Assembly (NCBI GenBank): GCA_963844315.1
Contig: CAWJOC010000043.1
Span: 1 to 64,000, forward strand
Origin: CAWAVN01 sp963844315
Lineage (GTDB): Bacteria > Planctomycetota > Planctomycetia > Planctomycetales > Planctomycetaceae
Reading direction: 5' to 3'
Length of the DNA stretch: 64,000 nt
Shown here: positions 45,132 to 54,953 of the stretch, one piece after another
How the letters are laid out: every line of letters starts with the position of its first letter
Numbering within the stretch: position 1 is the first letter of the stretch
Made by a program: the position numbers and the translations under genes
The notes under the pieces: model-generated
The model's database searches: none
Seen by the model: only the letters and a program-made list of their open reading frames with translations
What the model was told of the DNA's origin: nothing

Positions 45132-45329
45132 GCAATCGCCGGATTCGTAGATTGTATGCTATTGTGTGGCACGAGATTGAAGCGGTTTTACTTTTGCCAA
45201 TAGTTGCGTGCCCGACTTAATTCTGGTCGCATTCGTTGCCGAATTAAGGCGTGCAACAGCGGTTATTCACCATCGAAAGTTTCACGGTGAAATTTTCAAC
45301 AAATTTCAAGCGGGATCGGATTAGATCTC

Positions 45330-45358
45330 ACCAAATTGTCAGCCGCTGACATTTTGGT
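45330..45358. promoter_or_regulatory. 29-bp palindrome, copy 1 (possible protein-binding site)
   Basis: ACCAAATTGTCAGC-C-GCTGACATTTTGGT, symmetric except for two positions. Flanks TCTC on the left and AAAT(T/C)ACCG on the right are shared with copy 2 at 45577-45605. Confidence 0.65.
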
Positions 45359-45576
45359 AAATTACCGCCGCGACCTCCCGAATCCATCACAATCAAGATG
45401 GCCACATGCCCCCCGACAAAAAAGTGGCCAATTCAGCCCCCTAAGATAAACCCGACCCATACCACGTCCCGTCTTATAGCGGCCCGAAAAAGCGTGCTGA
45501 AACCCGAGGAAAACCGCATGTTTTTTTCGACTTTCGTCACTTTCCGTCCCACCACCAAAAGCACGTCGAAAATCTC

Positions 45577-45605
45577 ACCGAATTATCAGCCGCTGATATT
45601 TCGGT
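45577..45605. promoter_or_regulatory. 29-bp palindrome, copy 2
   Basis: ACCGAATTATCAGC-C-GCTGATATTTCGGT. It differs from copy 1 in pairs of positions that keep the symmetry (A/G at position 4 with T/C opposite; G-C changed to A-T), which is what selection for a dimer-binding or stem structure produces. Copies are 247 bp apart. Confidence 0.7.
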
Positions 45606-45675
45606 AAATCACCGTCTTGACCACCAAAAGCATCCCGACGAACCATTCCCAAACAGAACGCATAAAAGTTTACGT

Positions 45676-45897
45676 GTCCAATTTCGCCAAAAATCGAAAT
45701 TGGACTGCCAGTCCAATTTCGCGAGTCCAATAGTCCAATTTGAAATTGGACTCACTCAAAAAATCGACGTAAACCATGTTGGCCAAATCATTTATGTGAG
45801 TCCAATTTCGAGTCCAATAGTCCAATTTCGATTTTTTGCGGTAGTCCAATTTCGGAGTCCAATTTCCCCTCCCTATAGGGGAGGGGAAATTGGACTC
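45676..45897. repeat. Iteron-like cluster of GTCCAATTTCG repeats
   Basis: At least ten copies of GTCCAATTTCG or close variants (GTCCAATAG, GTCCAATTT) in 222 bp, in both orientations: forward at 45676, 45711, 45733, 45800, 45820, 45844 and 45857; reverse at 45695, 45742 and 45888. The last pair flanks a GC stem, giving the hairpin 45856-45897 (TTTCCCCTCCC/GGGGAGGGGAAA). It sits between the two palindromes and the 3' end of the RepA-like gene, as expected for a plasmid-type origin. Confidence 0.75.
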
Positions 45898-45901
45898 TAG
45901 A

Positions 45902-47103
45902 CTACTTTGGACTGAAACTGGACTGGAAAAGTTCTGAGGGGATCAACCAGTCCCCCTCCACGACAACCCCCTGGTCCTGAAGTTTGGTCAGCACGTTGTA
46001 CCGAGTGGACTTCGGCATGCCCGCCGTTTGGCAGGCCGCATTCCATGCCTGGGCGCTCACCCGCCCGTCGGAAGCCAATCGCTGTAAGATTTCCAAGCCC
46101 AAGCTTCTGCCACTTGCCTCGGCCAGCCACTTTGGCCTGCGAGATGATCGCGCTGGTGTCGGCGTCCAGCACATTGATGGCCGCCGAGGTGATCGGGTTC
46201 CCGAACTCGTCCAGCAGACTTGGTAGTTCGACCGTCACCAATTCCATTGCGAGCGGTGGTGGCGTCTCGGCGTCTTTCATCTTGGTGGCCGTCAGGATCA
46301 GGCTGTCGTTTTTCTCCAAGCCGATACTCGGCATCCAGGGCGGCTTTGAGGGCAATGGCCCCTCGGGCACGGCTCTTGTCGCTGTGGCCCGTATGGTGCA
46401 CGACGAGAATGGTTGAGCCATACTTTCTACGGATCGCATCGCACGCCGAAATGAATTGGCTCATGTCCTGCGTGGAGTTTTCATCGCCCCCGCCAAAGCA
46501 GCGGGCCAGCGTGTCCAAGACGATCAGCGCCGGGCGACCGGCGGTTTCATCAATCGCTTTGGCCAGCGTCAGCAGTTCGGTCGGATTGGGAATCGCAATG
46601 GCCGGGGCCACGAACAGCGGAATGCCAGCCAGATCGACGCCGTTGTATTCCGACCAGGCCCGGATGCGTCGGCCAAAACCCTGCTGGCCCTCACCGGCGA
46701 TATAGACCACGGACCCGGATTGGACGCTATTGCCGCGCCAGGGCGTTTGTGTGGCGATCCGGCACGCCCAATCGATGGCCACGAAGGATTTGCCAGAGCC
46801 GGGATCGCCGAAGATCAGGGCCAACGTGTCGCGTTCCAGCGTGCCTCGAAGCAGCCAGTCCGGAGGACGCATTTGGATCAGGTCGGCCCGAACCAGTTGC
46901 AGCTTGCGTGGCTTATCGCTTGCGGTTGTTTGCGGCGTGGGCAATTTGACGATGTCTGTTCCCTCCAAATCCAATGGCCTCGGCGGGCAGGCGATACGAT
47001 GGATCGGCCCGCTGGCCCAGCGTTCGACCGCCGTCAGCCAAGCCGGAAGCACGAGATGATCGAACGCCTCGAAGTCTTGGACCTCGGCCCAGGATTGGGT
47101 CAC
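45902..47103 (-). CDS. RepA-like AAA (AAA_25) helicase/ATPase with C-terminal winged helix (two frameshifts)
   Basis: The GTG at 47103 begins VTQSWAEVQDFEAFDHLVLP, but the frame is open further upstream and the true start may be earlier. Core: RDTLALIFGDPGSGKSFVAI (Walker A GDPGSGKS), SGSVVYIAGEGQQGFGRRIR, ALIVLDTLARCFGGGDENST (Walker B), STILVVHHTGHSDKSRARGA. This is the RepA/RecA-like hexameric helicase family used by plasmids and phages. Indels near 46315 and 46100 connect it to LEKNDSLILTATKMKDAETP and to the end KSTRYNVLTKLQDQGVVVEG, a winged helix. It borders the iteron cluster. Confidence 0.8.
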
Positions 47104-47421
47104 ATAGGCCAGGGCGTGATGCCTGTCCGCGAAGCCGGGCGGCGGGCACCTCGTGGCCAGGCCGATAGCCCAGGTGATGCGTCTTCCGTCCTGCCCTCGC
47201 CTGGCCCATAGACCGTATAACGCTCGCGAACACGCCGGCGAAGTTTTTGGGCGGCCTGTTCTTCGCCGAACGGATCAGTGTCAGCGTTCGGATCGACCCA
47301 ATCCCGCACAATGCGGCGGGCTTCCTCGACGAAGCCCTGGCGGAAAGCCTGTTCGCGTTCGGGTGAGCACGGCCAGGCCTGGTCCGTCGTCGTAGAATTG
47401 CCTGAGGGCCAGGTCGATCAT
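47100..47421 (-). CDS. Small hypothetical protein upstream of the RepA-like gene (one frameshift)
   Basis: ATG 47421 gives MIDLALRQFYDD; after an indel near 47378 the frame continues QAWPCSPEREQAFRQGFVEE, ARRIVRDWVDPNADTDPFGE and EQAAQKLRRRVRERYTVYG. Highly charged, probably helical, ~107 residues. The end overlaps the start region of the RepA-like gene. Function unknown; position suggests a replication accessory protein. Confidence 0.45.
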
Positions 47422-47603
47422 TTCGCCTCCCCATCCTTGGGCTTGGCATCTTCCGCTGCTTAAGCCGCTGGTAGATGTCGATCAGCACGGCGGCCCAGGC
47501 GTCGGCGATCTGGTCGGGCAGCTTGGGTTCTTGTTCGGTAGGTGGGTTCGGGGCGTATGATGGGTGCGGTCATTTCATTCTCAGGTCTAGGCCAATCCGA
47601 AAG

Positions 47604-48152
47604 TTGGTTCACCTTAATCTCGACGATGTGTTGAATCATCGACTGGAAAACCGACTTTCATCAGAGGATCTACATTCTAGGACTGTTACCGTGGCTGATG
47701 GATTCGAGATAACTTTACCGTGCAGCACTATTGTTGGTGGACGCCCCATTCCAGTTTCAATTCAATTGATTACACTCAATCAATCCAAGGTATATGCTGG
47801 TTTGATTGAGGGAATCCCTACCGAGGAGATGAACCAACGGATAATTGAGGGGGCTGTACGCGACGTAAACAAAGGATTTGAAGCGGTCCAACCATACTTG
47901 ATTATTCCAAAGCAAGAACCACTGGACATCGGAAGGGAATATCCACTTGGCAAACCAGCAATGCTCCCAAACATCCAATGCACAGCCTTTTTTCGTTGCG
48001 TATTTCCTACCCCTTATGGAACTCCGCACGACTATTCCTACATGACGATAATATGGTTTCAGAAGGAATATGCTATGCCTATCGACTATGAAGTAATGGC
48101 GAAGATTCGTGCTATCGATTGGCTGAATCTTGCGACAAACGCCGAATGGTGA
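47604..48152 (+). CDS. Hypothetical protein, ~182 aa
   Basis: The frame is open from 47475, but coding-like sequence begins near the TTG at 47604 (LVHLNLDDVLNHRLENRLSS). It continues with VADGFEITLPCSTIVGGRPI, YLIIPKQEPLDIGREYPLGK and MPIDYEVMAKIRAIDWLNLA. It has lower GC than its neighbours, suggesting recent acquisition. No family recognised; soluble alpha/beta protein by appearance. The start is uncertain. Confidence 0.55.
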   Translation: MVHLNLDDVLNHRLENRLSSEDLHSRTVTVADGFEITLPCSTIVGGRPIPVSIQLITLNQSKVYAGLIEGIPTEEMNQRIIEGAVRDVNKGFEAVQPYLIIPKQEPLDIGREYPLGKPAMLPNIQCTAFFRCVFPTPYGTPHDYSYMTIIWFQKEYAMPIDYEVMAKIRAIDWLNLATNAEW

Positions 48153-48233
48153 TGTCAACTGATTGTCAAAACGTGATCTGGTTATCCCTATAGATTTAAT
48201 AGACTTAGTTATTCCCGTCACCCGCAAGACACC

Positions 48234-48268
48234 ACCGGCCCGTGGCCAAGACCGGCCGTGCCCACCCC
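48234..48268. repeat. 35-bp GC-rich repeat, copy 1
   Basis: ACCGGCCCGTGGCCAAGACC.. also at 48758-48792 and, inverted, at 62893-62927. Copies 2 and 3 follow directly on capsid-gene 3' ends. Confidence 0.8.
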
Positions 48269-48306
48269 CAACTTACTTGCCTTTGGCTTTGTGGATCGGT
48301 GAGCTG

Positions 48307-48760
48307 ATGTTTGATCGGCAGCATTTAGTCTCGAAACTCGCCATTCATTCGGCTATTGAATCGCCACCAATGGAGTCGATTGAGTTCGGCCACCAAGACT
48401 TCGATGCCCCTGCGTCTGAGCAATGTATATGGGCATTCCGGGGTTCAAAGCACAACTTCGCGACTGGTTTGTTATTTTGGATCAAAACGCTTCAGGTGCA
48501 GGGATGGGAGGCGCGAGAGGCTTACTTCAAACCATATGCCGTGGCAGGCTTGTGTGAGTCCATCACCAAGGGCGAATTCGAATGCCTGATTGCTGAATAT
48601 ACACATTCACTAAAAGCACCCGTACCATCCTTCCTGCAAGCGTTAGAGGGATTCCAACAGGAATGCGAATGTACGCGGATTGGAATGATGTCGCAGCATT
48701 GGCAGAATTGTCCGAGGACTACGTCGCTTTTTATTGGTCCACCACCGCGAGGGCACGACC
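48307..48760 (+). CDS. Hypothetical protein, ~150 aa (possible frameshift)
   Basis: ATG 48307 gives MFDRQHLVSKLAIHSAIESP, then QCIWAFRGSKHNFATGLLFW, VAGLCESITKGEFECLIAEY and FLQALEGFQQE. Near 48665 the frame probably changes to MYADWNDVAALAELSEDYVA, ending close to the repeat at 48758. The annotated frame continuing to 49407 is antisense to the capsid gene and is rejected. No family recognised. Confidence 0.5.
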
Positions 48761-48792
48761 GGCCCGTGGCCAAGACCGGCCGTGCCCACCCC
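48758..48792. repeat. 35-bp GC-rich repeat, copy 2
   Basis: Three bases after the end of the capsid gene (which ends at 48796 on the minus strand). Identical to copy 1. Confidence 0.8.
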
Positions 48793-48795
48793 AAC

Positions 48796-50679
48796 TCATT
48801 CGCCCTTGGCTTTGTAAGCCGCACGGAAATCACCAAACGCGCAGCCATAGTCAAAGTAAACGCGCCACGTTGCGGCGAGCACGTTGGGATCGGCGTCGAA
48901 GCCGAAGAACTCGACGGTCGGGCTTTGCCGCCCTTGCAGGAACGCGACCACGATCGGCATGTCCTGCGGGCCAGCGAACAGATACCAGGCTTTCGTGCTG
49001 GTCCCGCTGAACCGGTCCGAGTTCGACAAGCGCGGTTCGACTTCCAGGCTGACGACGTTCTTCAAAGCGTTGCCGGTCGGCAGGTCGTTGGCCCGCTGGA
49101 TGAAATCGCTTTGCAGCAGTTCTTTCGCGGTCTGCTGGAGTTCAGGCGGCACCAACAGCGTCTTGGGCCGGATGTCCAAGTCGCGGTTCTGGTCATCCCG
49201 CTGGGCCATGATGCTGGCAATGCCCGTGCCCAAGGACACGCTGTCCAAGGCCGTGCCCGCGCCTTCATCATAGTTGCCGTTCCCGGCACTGAAGAACGAA
49301 CCGCCGTTGGCCAACAGGACTTTGTAAACCAAATCCGACAGCGAACGCATCGCCGCCCGGCCCAAGCGAAACCGCCGTGTCCTCGAACAGGCCCAGGTCA
49401 TCATTGATGATGTCCCGGCGGTCGATGCACAGCGTCTTGCCGAACGTGTCGACCGAATACTTGTAAATCGCCTCCTTCACGCTGCCGTGCTTGAGTTCCC
49501 CGCCCGGCGGGACTTCCTGCAGGTCACCGGTGTGGCTCGGCCTGATGCCGGTATGGTCTTTGAAGTTATTGGCCGACTTGATCGAGGCGAACGTTCGCCA
49601 GGTGGCCGGGGAATCGAGATAGGAAGTGAGAAGCACCTTGTTCGCCGCATCGCCCAGCGCGTTGGGCAGAGAGAGTGTGGACATGGCGGCGCGGATCAGG
49701 GCCTCGCGACCTGAGGGCGCAACGTGCCCGTCCAATTGAAGAGCCGCCCGGCAGAGATCGACGAGGCTGGTGACCCGCATGTCGCGGGCTTGTTGGGCGG
49801 CCTGCGGGCCAAGGTGCTTCTCAGCAATGTCTTCATGCCCCATGTGGGCCAAGATCGCGGCTTCGATCACGGATTGGTGCGAGGCGTAGTGACGACCGCT
49901 GTTGACCATCGGGGCTTTGGGCCGGGAGGCCCTGAGCACATGCAATTGGGTTTTCTGTTCGTCCCAGCCCTCGCGGATGGCGGTGGCTTCGATGTCTCCA
50001 AACTGGCCATCGCAGGCTTTGCGGATGGCGTTGATGCGTTCCGTCTCGGCGGCAGCTTCCGTGCGGAGTTCTTCGACCGTCTTTTCTGTCATGCTTTTGT
50101 CCCGATTTGAGGAAGCCGCGATAGCGACCGATGTACTTCCATCGGCCCCGATCACGACGATACTGACTTCTTTCAATGTGGAGGTTTTGATGAGCGTCAT
50201 GTCCTGGGCCGGGCGAAACGCCCGCCCGTTGACCTGCACCATTTCGCCCGCCCGAACGCGTGAGGTTTCGCCAGGATCGACGCCGACGGACGCCTGGAAC
50301 AAGAACCCGCTCTTGGCCAGGTCGATCACCTGGCGGGCGGCTTCGGTGGTCGGGGTCAGCGTGCCGGAAACGATCAGCTTGCCGTTTCGGACTTGGGCTT
50401 GGCCGTGGCCGACGATGCCCTTGAGCGTGGCGTCGTGGTCGGCCAGGATGCTGATCTGCGGTGCGGAAAGATCGATGCCGGCCAGGTCGATGACGAGCGG
50501 GCCCCAGCCGGGGACGGACATTATCGCCCCCGGTGTATGCTACAATGCTGACGGCGGGCGTCTTGCCCTTGGCTTGGATTTCGACCTCGTGTGCGGCGAG
50601 CAGCAGTTCGTCGGTGGTTGTGGTCATGGCGACGTTGGGTTCGTGGCCGAAGGCGATGGGCTGTGGGGTTCTCAGACAT
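48796..50679 (-). CDS. Prohead protease/major capsid fusion protein of a prophage-like element (frameshifts)
   Basis: The N-terminal part (TTTTDELLLAAHEVEIQAKG, VPGWGPLVIDLAGIDLSAPQ, ISILADHDATLKGIVGHGQA, TLKEVSIVVIGADGST) is a HK97/Mu-type prohead protease with its His in LADHD and Ser in KEVSIV. It is linked through a helical scaffold-like stretch (EELRTEAAAETERINAIRKA) to a major capsid region (GSVKEAIYKYSVDTFGKTLC, IRPKTLLVPPELQQTAKELL, KAWYLFAGPQDMPIVVAFLQ, VEFFGFDADPNVLAATWRVY, YFDYGCAFGDFRAAYKAKGE). Frame joins near 50527 and 49370. ATG 50679 (MSENPTA) has AGGGAG upstream and is the likely start, which needs a further indel near 50640; otherwise ATG 50627. No portal, terminase or tail genes are seen. 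Confidence 0.82.
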
Positions 50680-50755
50680 TCGGTCTCCCTATTGGTGAAA
50701 GTGGGCCTAAATCACCGTGCGCGATTATGCGCGAACAAAGTATTTTCTATGCTGC

Positions 50756-52310
50756 GTGGCCGTTCACACTTTTTCGACGCAGGTGTGATCAAACTCCATT
50801 GGGAGGTGGGAGCAGAGAGGGCAAGGGTTTCTCTTGAAAGTGGGCTTGGTGGCAGGCGGTGAGATAGTCCCAAGTGTTTCTGCCTTGCAAACGGCAACTG
50901 GTCGCCACGGTAAACAGGTTTTCCAAGAAGCGGCTGCCCCGTTCGCTGTCGGTCCCATAGCTCAGCTTGCGATATTGCACCGGGGGCAGAATCGCGCGTT
51001 CGCCGGCGTTGTTTGTGGATTCTACGCCCTTCACAAATGCAAAAGTCCAAAGGGCCGCTTCGCGAGCTAACAGTTCGCGACAGGTCGCGGCGGTCTTCGC
51101 GCAGCGGCAGGCCGCTCCGGCCTTCAACTCCACATTCACATCGTGACGCACATCCTCCAGTAAGGGGAGGAACCACCGCTTTCGGGTGCGTTCCCCACCC
51201 CGCACCCGTGCCGAGGCGGATAACAACACATCGGCCAGAAATAACAGCCGCTCGCCGATCGGGCTGCCTTTGTTCTTCCGATCGATCATCGCCTGAAAAT
51301 CCCGGCGTAAATCTGCCCAGCACAACTGCCGCTTTGTCACCGGCAGGGTGTCATAAGCTTTCGCCCGGTCGCTGGTCACGATCTTCTCGTACTTTGTGCC
51401 GATCACCTCCTTGAGAACTTTGCGCCCCGCGCGGCTCGAATGAAAAACACCGCCACAAACTGTGTCACCGCCACCCAGAGCCAGCAGCGGGTCTTGTCCT
51501 CCACCCAAGAAGTTTCGTCGATGTTGGCCGACTCGGTCTTCACGAACTCGCGAGCCTCCTCGACCACCGGATCGAGTACTTGGCGTGTCAGGTTCTGGAG
51601 AGCGACACACCTGCCCCAGAGAGATCGGCACTTGCCAAAGGTCCCAACAAATCCGTCGGATTTGCCGTTTACTCAAGTCGGTAGACCCCGGTCAACAGCG
51701 AGACCAGGCTGATCAACCGCGGGCCGAACTGCCCCCGCGGCACCCCCTCTGGCAAAGAGCCGGTGGTGGTGTGGCCGCACGCCGAACAGGACAGTTGGTG
51801 GATTTGATATTCCCGCACTTCGGGAGCGACGGGGAGGAATCTCCCACACCTGATGCCGACGCGGCGTGGGGTCCGACCCTTTCAACGCTTCGCCACAGCT
51901 TTGACAGGTCGCTCGGTTTGACGGGAATCACTTCCAGGCACTCGTCGGATGGCAGAAGTGTCCGCTCGCGCTTGGGATGCCCTCGCTGCCCTCCTGCGCT
52001 TCCGTTGGCCGCGTTTTCGCGGGGGAGCCCGTTTGACGTGGGGGCCGTCTGTGGAAGGCGGTTTGCTGGAGTTGGTCGAGTTCTGATTCAGCTGTTGCTA
52101 GAGCGTCTTGACCGTCGCTTCCAACTCGCCGATCCGCTCTCGCAGCTTCGGCGATTTCCTCCCACAACAAGTGGAGCATCTCCCCAATCACGGCTTGCAC
52201 GACCTGAGGAATCTGCTTCCAAAACTTGAGGGCCATCGGTGGCTTCGCATCCATACTCAAACCCTAGAAACCACCCCACCAAAGTCAACGAACGGATTGT
52301 GAACGGTCAC
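50756..52310. mobile_element. IS66-like element nested in IS630
   Basis: Ends GTGGCCGTTCACA (50756-50768) and TGTGAACGGTCAC (52298-52310), one mismatch. Direct flanking duplication CTATGCTGC at 50747-50755 and 52311-52319 (IS66 usually makes 8 bp). Length 1,555 bp, so it carries only a tnpC-type gene, without tnpA/tnpB. Confidence 0.82.
50789..52253 (-). pseudogene. IS66-family transposase (TnpC type), frameshifted
   Basis: The N-terminal frame from 52253 (PPMALKFWKQIPQVVQAVIG) is followed by Pro/Arg-rich text in other frames; the catalytic part from ~51500 (YEKIVTSDRAKAYDTLPVTK, RQLCWADLRRDFQAMIDRKN) is in frame with the end (STNNAGERAILPPVQYRKLS, GTDSERGSRFLENLFTVATS, CRLQGRNTWDYLTACHQAHF). 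At least two shifts separate them. DDE Asp in SDRAKAY and WADLRRDF, Glu in VESTNNAGER. It occupies the nested element. Confidence 0.8.
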
Positions 52311-53347
52311 CTATGCTGCTAATGCTTTTTGAGCCTGGCGGTTTCTGCGGCGCAGGTAATATCGCACATCGCTCATTAATTCTTTCATCGTGGGCCGGGT
52401 GTGGTTGCGTGTGACATTGGCGTGCAGGTCTTGCCAGGTGCGTTCGATTTTGTTGTCGTCCGGACTATAAGGCGGCAAGAAATGCAGTTTCAGACGCCGG
52501 CCTTCCGGCGTCTTGAGACTCACCTCGACCTGTTTGGTCGAATGAATCGAGTAATTGTCCAAGATGACGTGGATCACTTTGGCCTCGCGATAGTGCATGA
52601 CCAGTTCCCATAACAACCGCAGAAACAACACACCCGTTTTGCGTTCCCCCTCCACCCAGATCAGTTCGCCCGTTCGGACATTCTGCGCTCTCGCCAAATA
52701 GCGCTTCTCATTTTTGCCGGGGGTCACGACCTGTTTCTGCTGGCCTTTGACCATCCAGTCCAGACCGATTTTCGGATTGAGATGAAGATCGACTTCATCC
52801 TCATAAACCGCCACTTCGTCTTCGGGGAGGTTGTCCAACAGTTCTTGGATTTCCCGCAATTTCCGGCGTTTGGCACGCTTGGACCAGGGGAATCCACGGT
52901 GGGCTTGGGCCGACCGCGACGCGCCCCAATCTGTTTTAAGGCGCGGCTCATCGTGGCCATGTGAATCTTTTGGCCGGTCAGTTTTCGCATTGTCTTGACC
53001 AACAGTTCCCGGGTCCACGTCGGCCGCCTCCAGCCGTAATTTGGCGGATCGGCCATGACCACTTTGTACAAAATCCCCAAGAAGTCTTCATCGAGTTTTC
53101 GTTCTCCGTTCTCCTCGCGGCGGTCGACGAGTCCGGCCTCTCCCGCCTCTCGGAATCGGGCGGCGACCCGGCGAACGGTGGACTCGGCCACCCCCAAAGC
53201 CCGCGACGTATCGGCCACCGAACGTCCTTCCAAAAGATTTTTCACCATTTGATACCGCGTTTTCAGACGACCGTTTTTGCACTTCCGAAGATTCTTGATC
53301 AGTCGCCGCTTGTCGCGACGCCCCAAGGCGGGGACAATTCCTTTCAT
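52311..53347 (-). CDS. IS630-family transposase in two overlapping frames
   Basis: The first frame (ATG 53347) has helix-turn-helix segments (RRLIKNLRKCKNGRLKTRYQ, VAESTVRRVAARFREAGEAG); the second carries the DDE domain (AVYEDEVDLHLNPKIGLDWM, VIHVILDNYSIHSTKQVEVS, LHFLPPYSPDDNKIERTWQD). The Asp-Asp-Glu are in EDEVDL, LDNYSIH and NKIERTW. The change of frame is near 52888. IS630 members often use programmed frameshifting between two ORFs, so this may be natural, although this sequence also has indel-like errors elsewhere. Confidence 0.88.
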
Positions 53348-53553
53348 GGGAATCCTTTCATTGCTCCTAAGAATTGAACGCTGTAACCTTCAATTCTAGG
53401 CAGGAAAGGGTTCCCTTTCTCGTGTTTTCAAACCTGGCATAATCGCGCATGGTGATTTAGGTGTTTTCTCGCCGGGCAAGTAATTGTCCGGCTTTTTTTA
53501 TGCGCGTAGCATTGGCTCAGAAGCAAACAATTCCCCGCACTTCTGAGGCAACT

Positions 53554-53806
53554 ATGGCAAGACTCTTCAAAGTCCAAGACCTGAAAGAGATGTTCGGTGT
53601 GAGGGAGCATACCGTCGGCGAATGGATTCGCAACGGTTCGCTCAAGGCTATCGACATCAGCCGAAACCCTGGTGAAAAAACCCCCGTGGAGAATCAGCCA
53701 AGAGGCATTGGATGATTTCCAGGAATCGAGATCATCGCACCCCACGCCCCCGGCAACGCGGCGGCGGAAGAGGCGGGATGATGCGGTAATTGAGTTTTAC
53801 AGCTAA
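53554..53806 (+). CDS. Excisionase-like helix-turn-helix protein (one frameshift)
   Basis: MARLFKVQDLKEMFGVREHT with VGEWIRNGSLKAIDISRNPG is a MerR-like HTH_17 domain as in Xis proteins. Shifting one base near 53681 (AAAACCCCC) continues PRWRISQEALDDFQESRSSH and ends with a basic tail (TRRRKRRDDAVIEFYS). ~83 residues. It probably helps the island integrase in excision; this is inference from family and position. Confidence 0.8.
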
Positions 53807-53872
53807 CGAAAAGGCCCGCGCGGCACGGCAACCGGCGGGGTTCAAAAACTTCTCTCACAAGGGCATTCTATC

Positions 53873-54773
53873 ATGACGACAGCAACAAGCAACTGCACCG
53901 AAGCGACAGAGATCACGCTAGACGACATCGTGGTCGATCCGGAATTGAAAGTCCTGATTCCGTTCATTGGCGACGGTGCCTCAGGCCAAGCTTTTAGGAA
54001 TCCTTCTCCGAGAAGGTTTCCGGGACCCTCTTGTGGTCTGGTCCCAGGGCAACATCCTCGTGGATGGACACAACCGTCTTGACATCTGGAACACGATCTT
54101 GCCCAAGACGGTGGGAAGCCACCGTTGATTCGTTCTATCCACCTGCCTGACCGCGAAGCCGCAAGACGATGGATCATCACAAATCAGTTGGGGCGGCGAA
54201 ATCTGACGGACCTGCAGCGCATCGAATTGGTATTGCTTTTGGAACCGGCGATCAAGGAACAGGCAAAGGCCAATCAACAGCAATCGCAGGGCCGGGGCAA
54301 AAAAGGTAGTCCGAAATCAGACGACCTTATTCCCGTTCGTACCGATTCCCATTTGGCAACGCTTGCAGGCGTTGGAAAAGACACTCTCCGCAAAGCCAAG
54401 ACCATCCTCGACGAAGCCGACCCGGAAACGCTGGAAAAGGTCCGGGCTGGCGAACTCTCCATCAACAAGGGCCACCAGCAAGTCGTGGCGGAAGGCCACC
54501 CCTGAACCGACTGAGGACGAATCTCCGGTTTCAGATGACATGGCCGATGGGGAACCGAATCCAACATGGAGGCAGATACTTGGCGGCGGCATCAACAAGG
54601 CCCACGAAGCCATTAACGCCCTAAAGAGGATTTCAAAAAACGACAAGCATCGAAACCAGGGATTTCAAATGGTCTCGGATTGGATCGAGTCTAACTGGAT
54701 GCCGCCCACACCGTCCAAGCGACACATGGATTCCGAAAATGAAATTGACCCCAAGTTGGCCCGCTTGCGCTGA
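53873..54773 (+). CDS. ParB/Spo0J-like nuclease-domain protein (several frameshifts)
   Basis: Pieces in order: EITLDDIVVDPELKVLIPFI; REGFRDPLVVWSQGNILVDG followed by HNRLDIW (the ParB motif LVDGHNR); IRSIHLPDREAARRWIITNQ, LGRRNLTDLQRIELVLLLEP; a HTH-like segment LATLAGVGKDTLRKAKTILD, LEKVRAGELSINKGHQQVVA; and a C-terminal region WRQILGGGINKAHEAINALK. Indels near 53985, 54100 and 54497 are needed. ParB-like proteins act in partition or regulate element transfer. It precedes the prim-pol gene. Confidence 0.8.
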
Positions 54774-54779
54774 CCGGTG

Positions 54780-54889
54780 ATGATCGGCACTGCCATCACC
54801 GAATTGGAGAAGATGGCCTATCCTGTGTACTTGCTGCCGACGTGCGACGCATCACCAAACGCTTGGAAAGACTGAATCGCAAATAGTTG
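54780..54889 (+). CDS. Possible tiny protein between ParB-like and prim-pol genes (frameshifted)
   Basis: MIGTAITELEKMA followed, after an indel near 54835, by DVRRITKRLERLNRK and TAG. Helical and basic, ~36 residues. Weak support. Confidence 0.25.
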
Positions 54890-54953
54890 AAGCCCGTGGG
54901 GCGACGAACTCCACGGTCTTCATGTCCACAATCTTTTTTGCACGGGACGGGAC

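Larger units (their letters stand above)
50710..53457. mobile_element. IS630-family element interrupted by an IS66-like element
   Basis: Terminal repeats AATCACCRTGCGCGATTATG at 50710-50729 and inverted at 53438-53457, one mismatch in 20, flanked on both sides by TA (50708-50709, 53458-53459), the IS630 target. Without the inserted IS66 the element is ~1.2 kb. Its transposase genes are at 52311-53347. Confidence 0.8.

Noticed and set aside
45676..45897. CRISPR array
   Set aside because: Units occur in both orientations with irregular spacing of 10-60 bp, no constant repeat-spacer pattern and no cas genes.
48763..49407. Forward continuation of the 48307 gene to 49407
   Set aside because: It runs antisense through the capsid C-terminus, whose protein family is clear on the minus strand.
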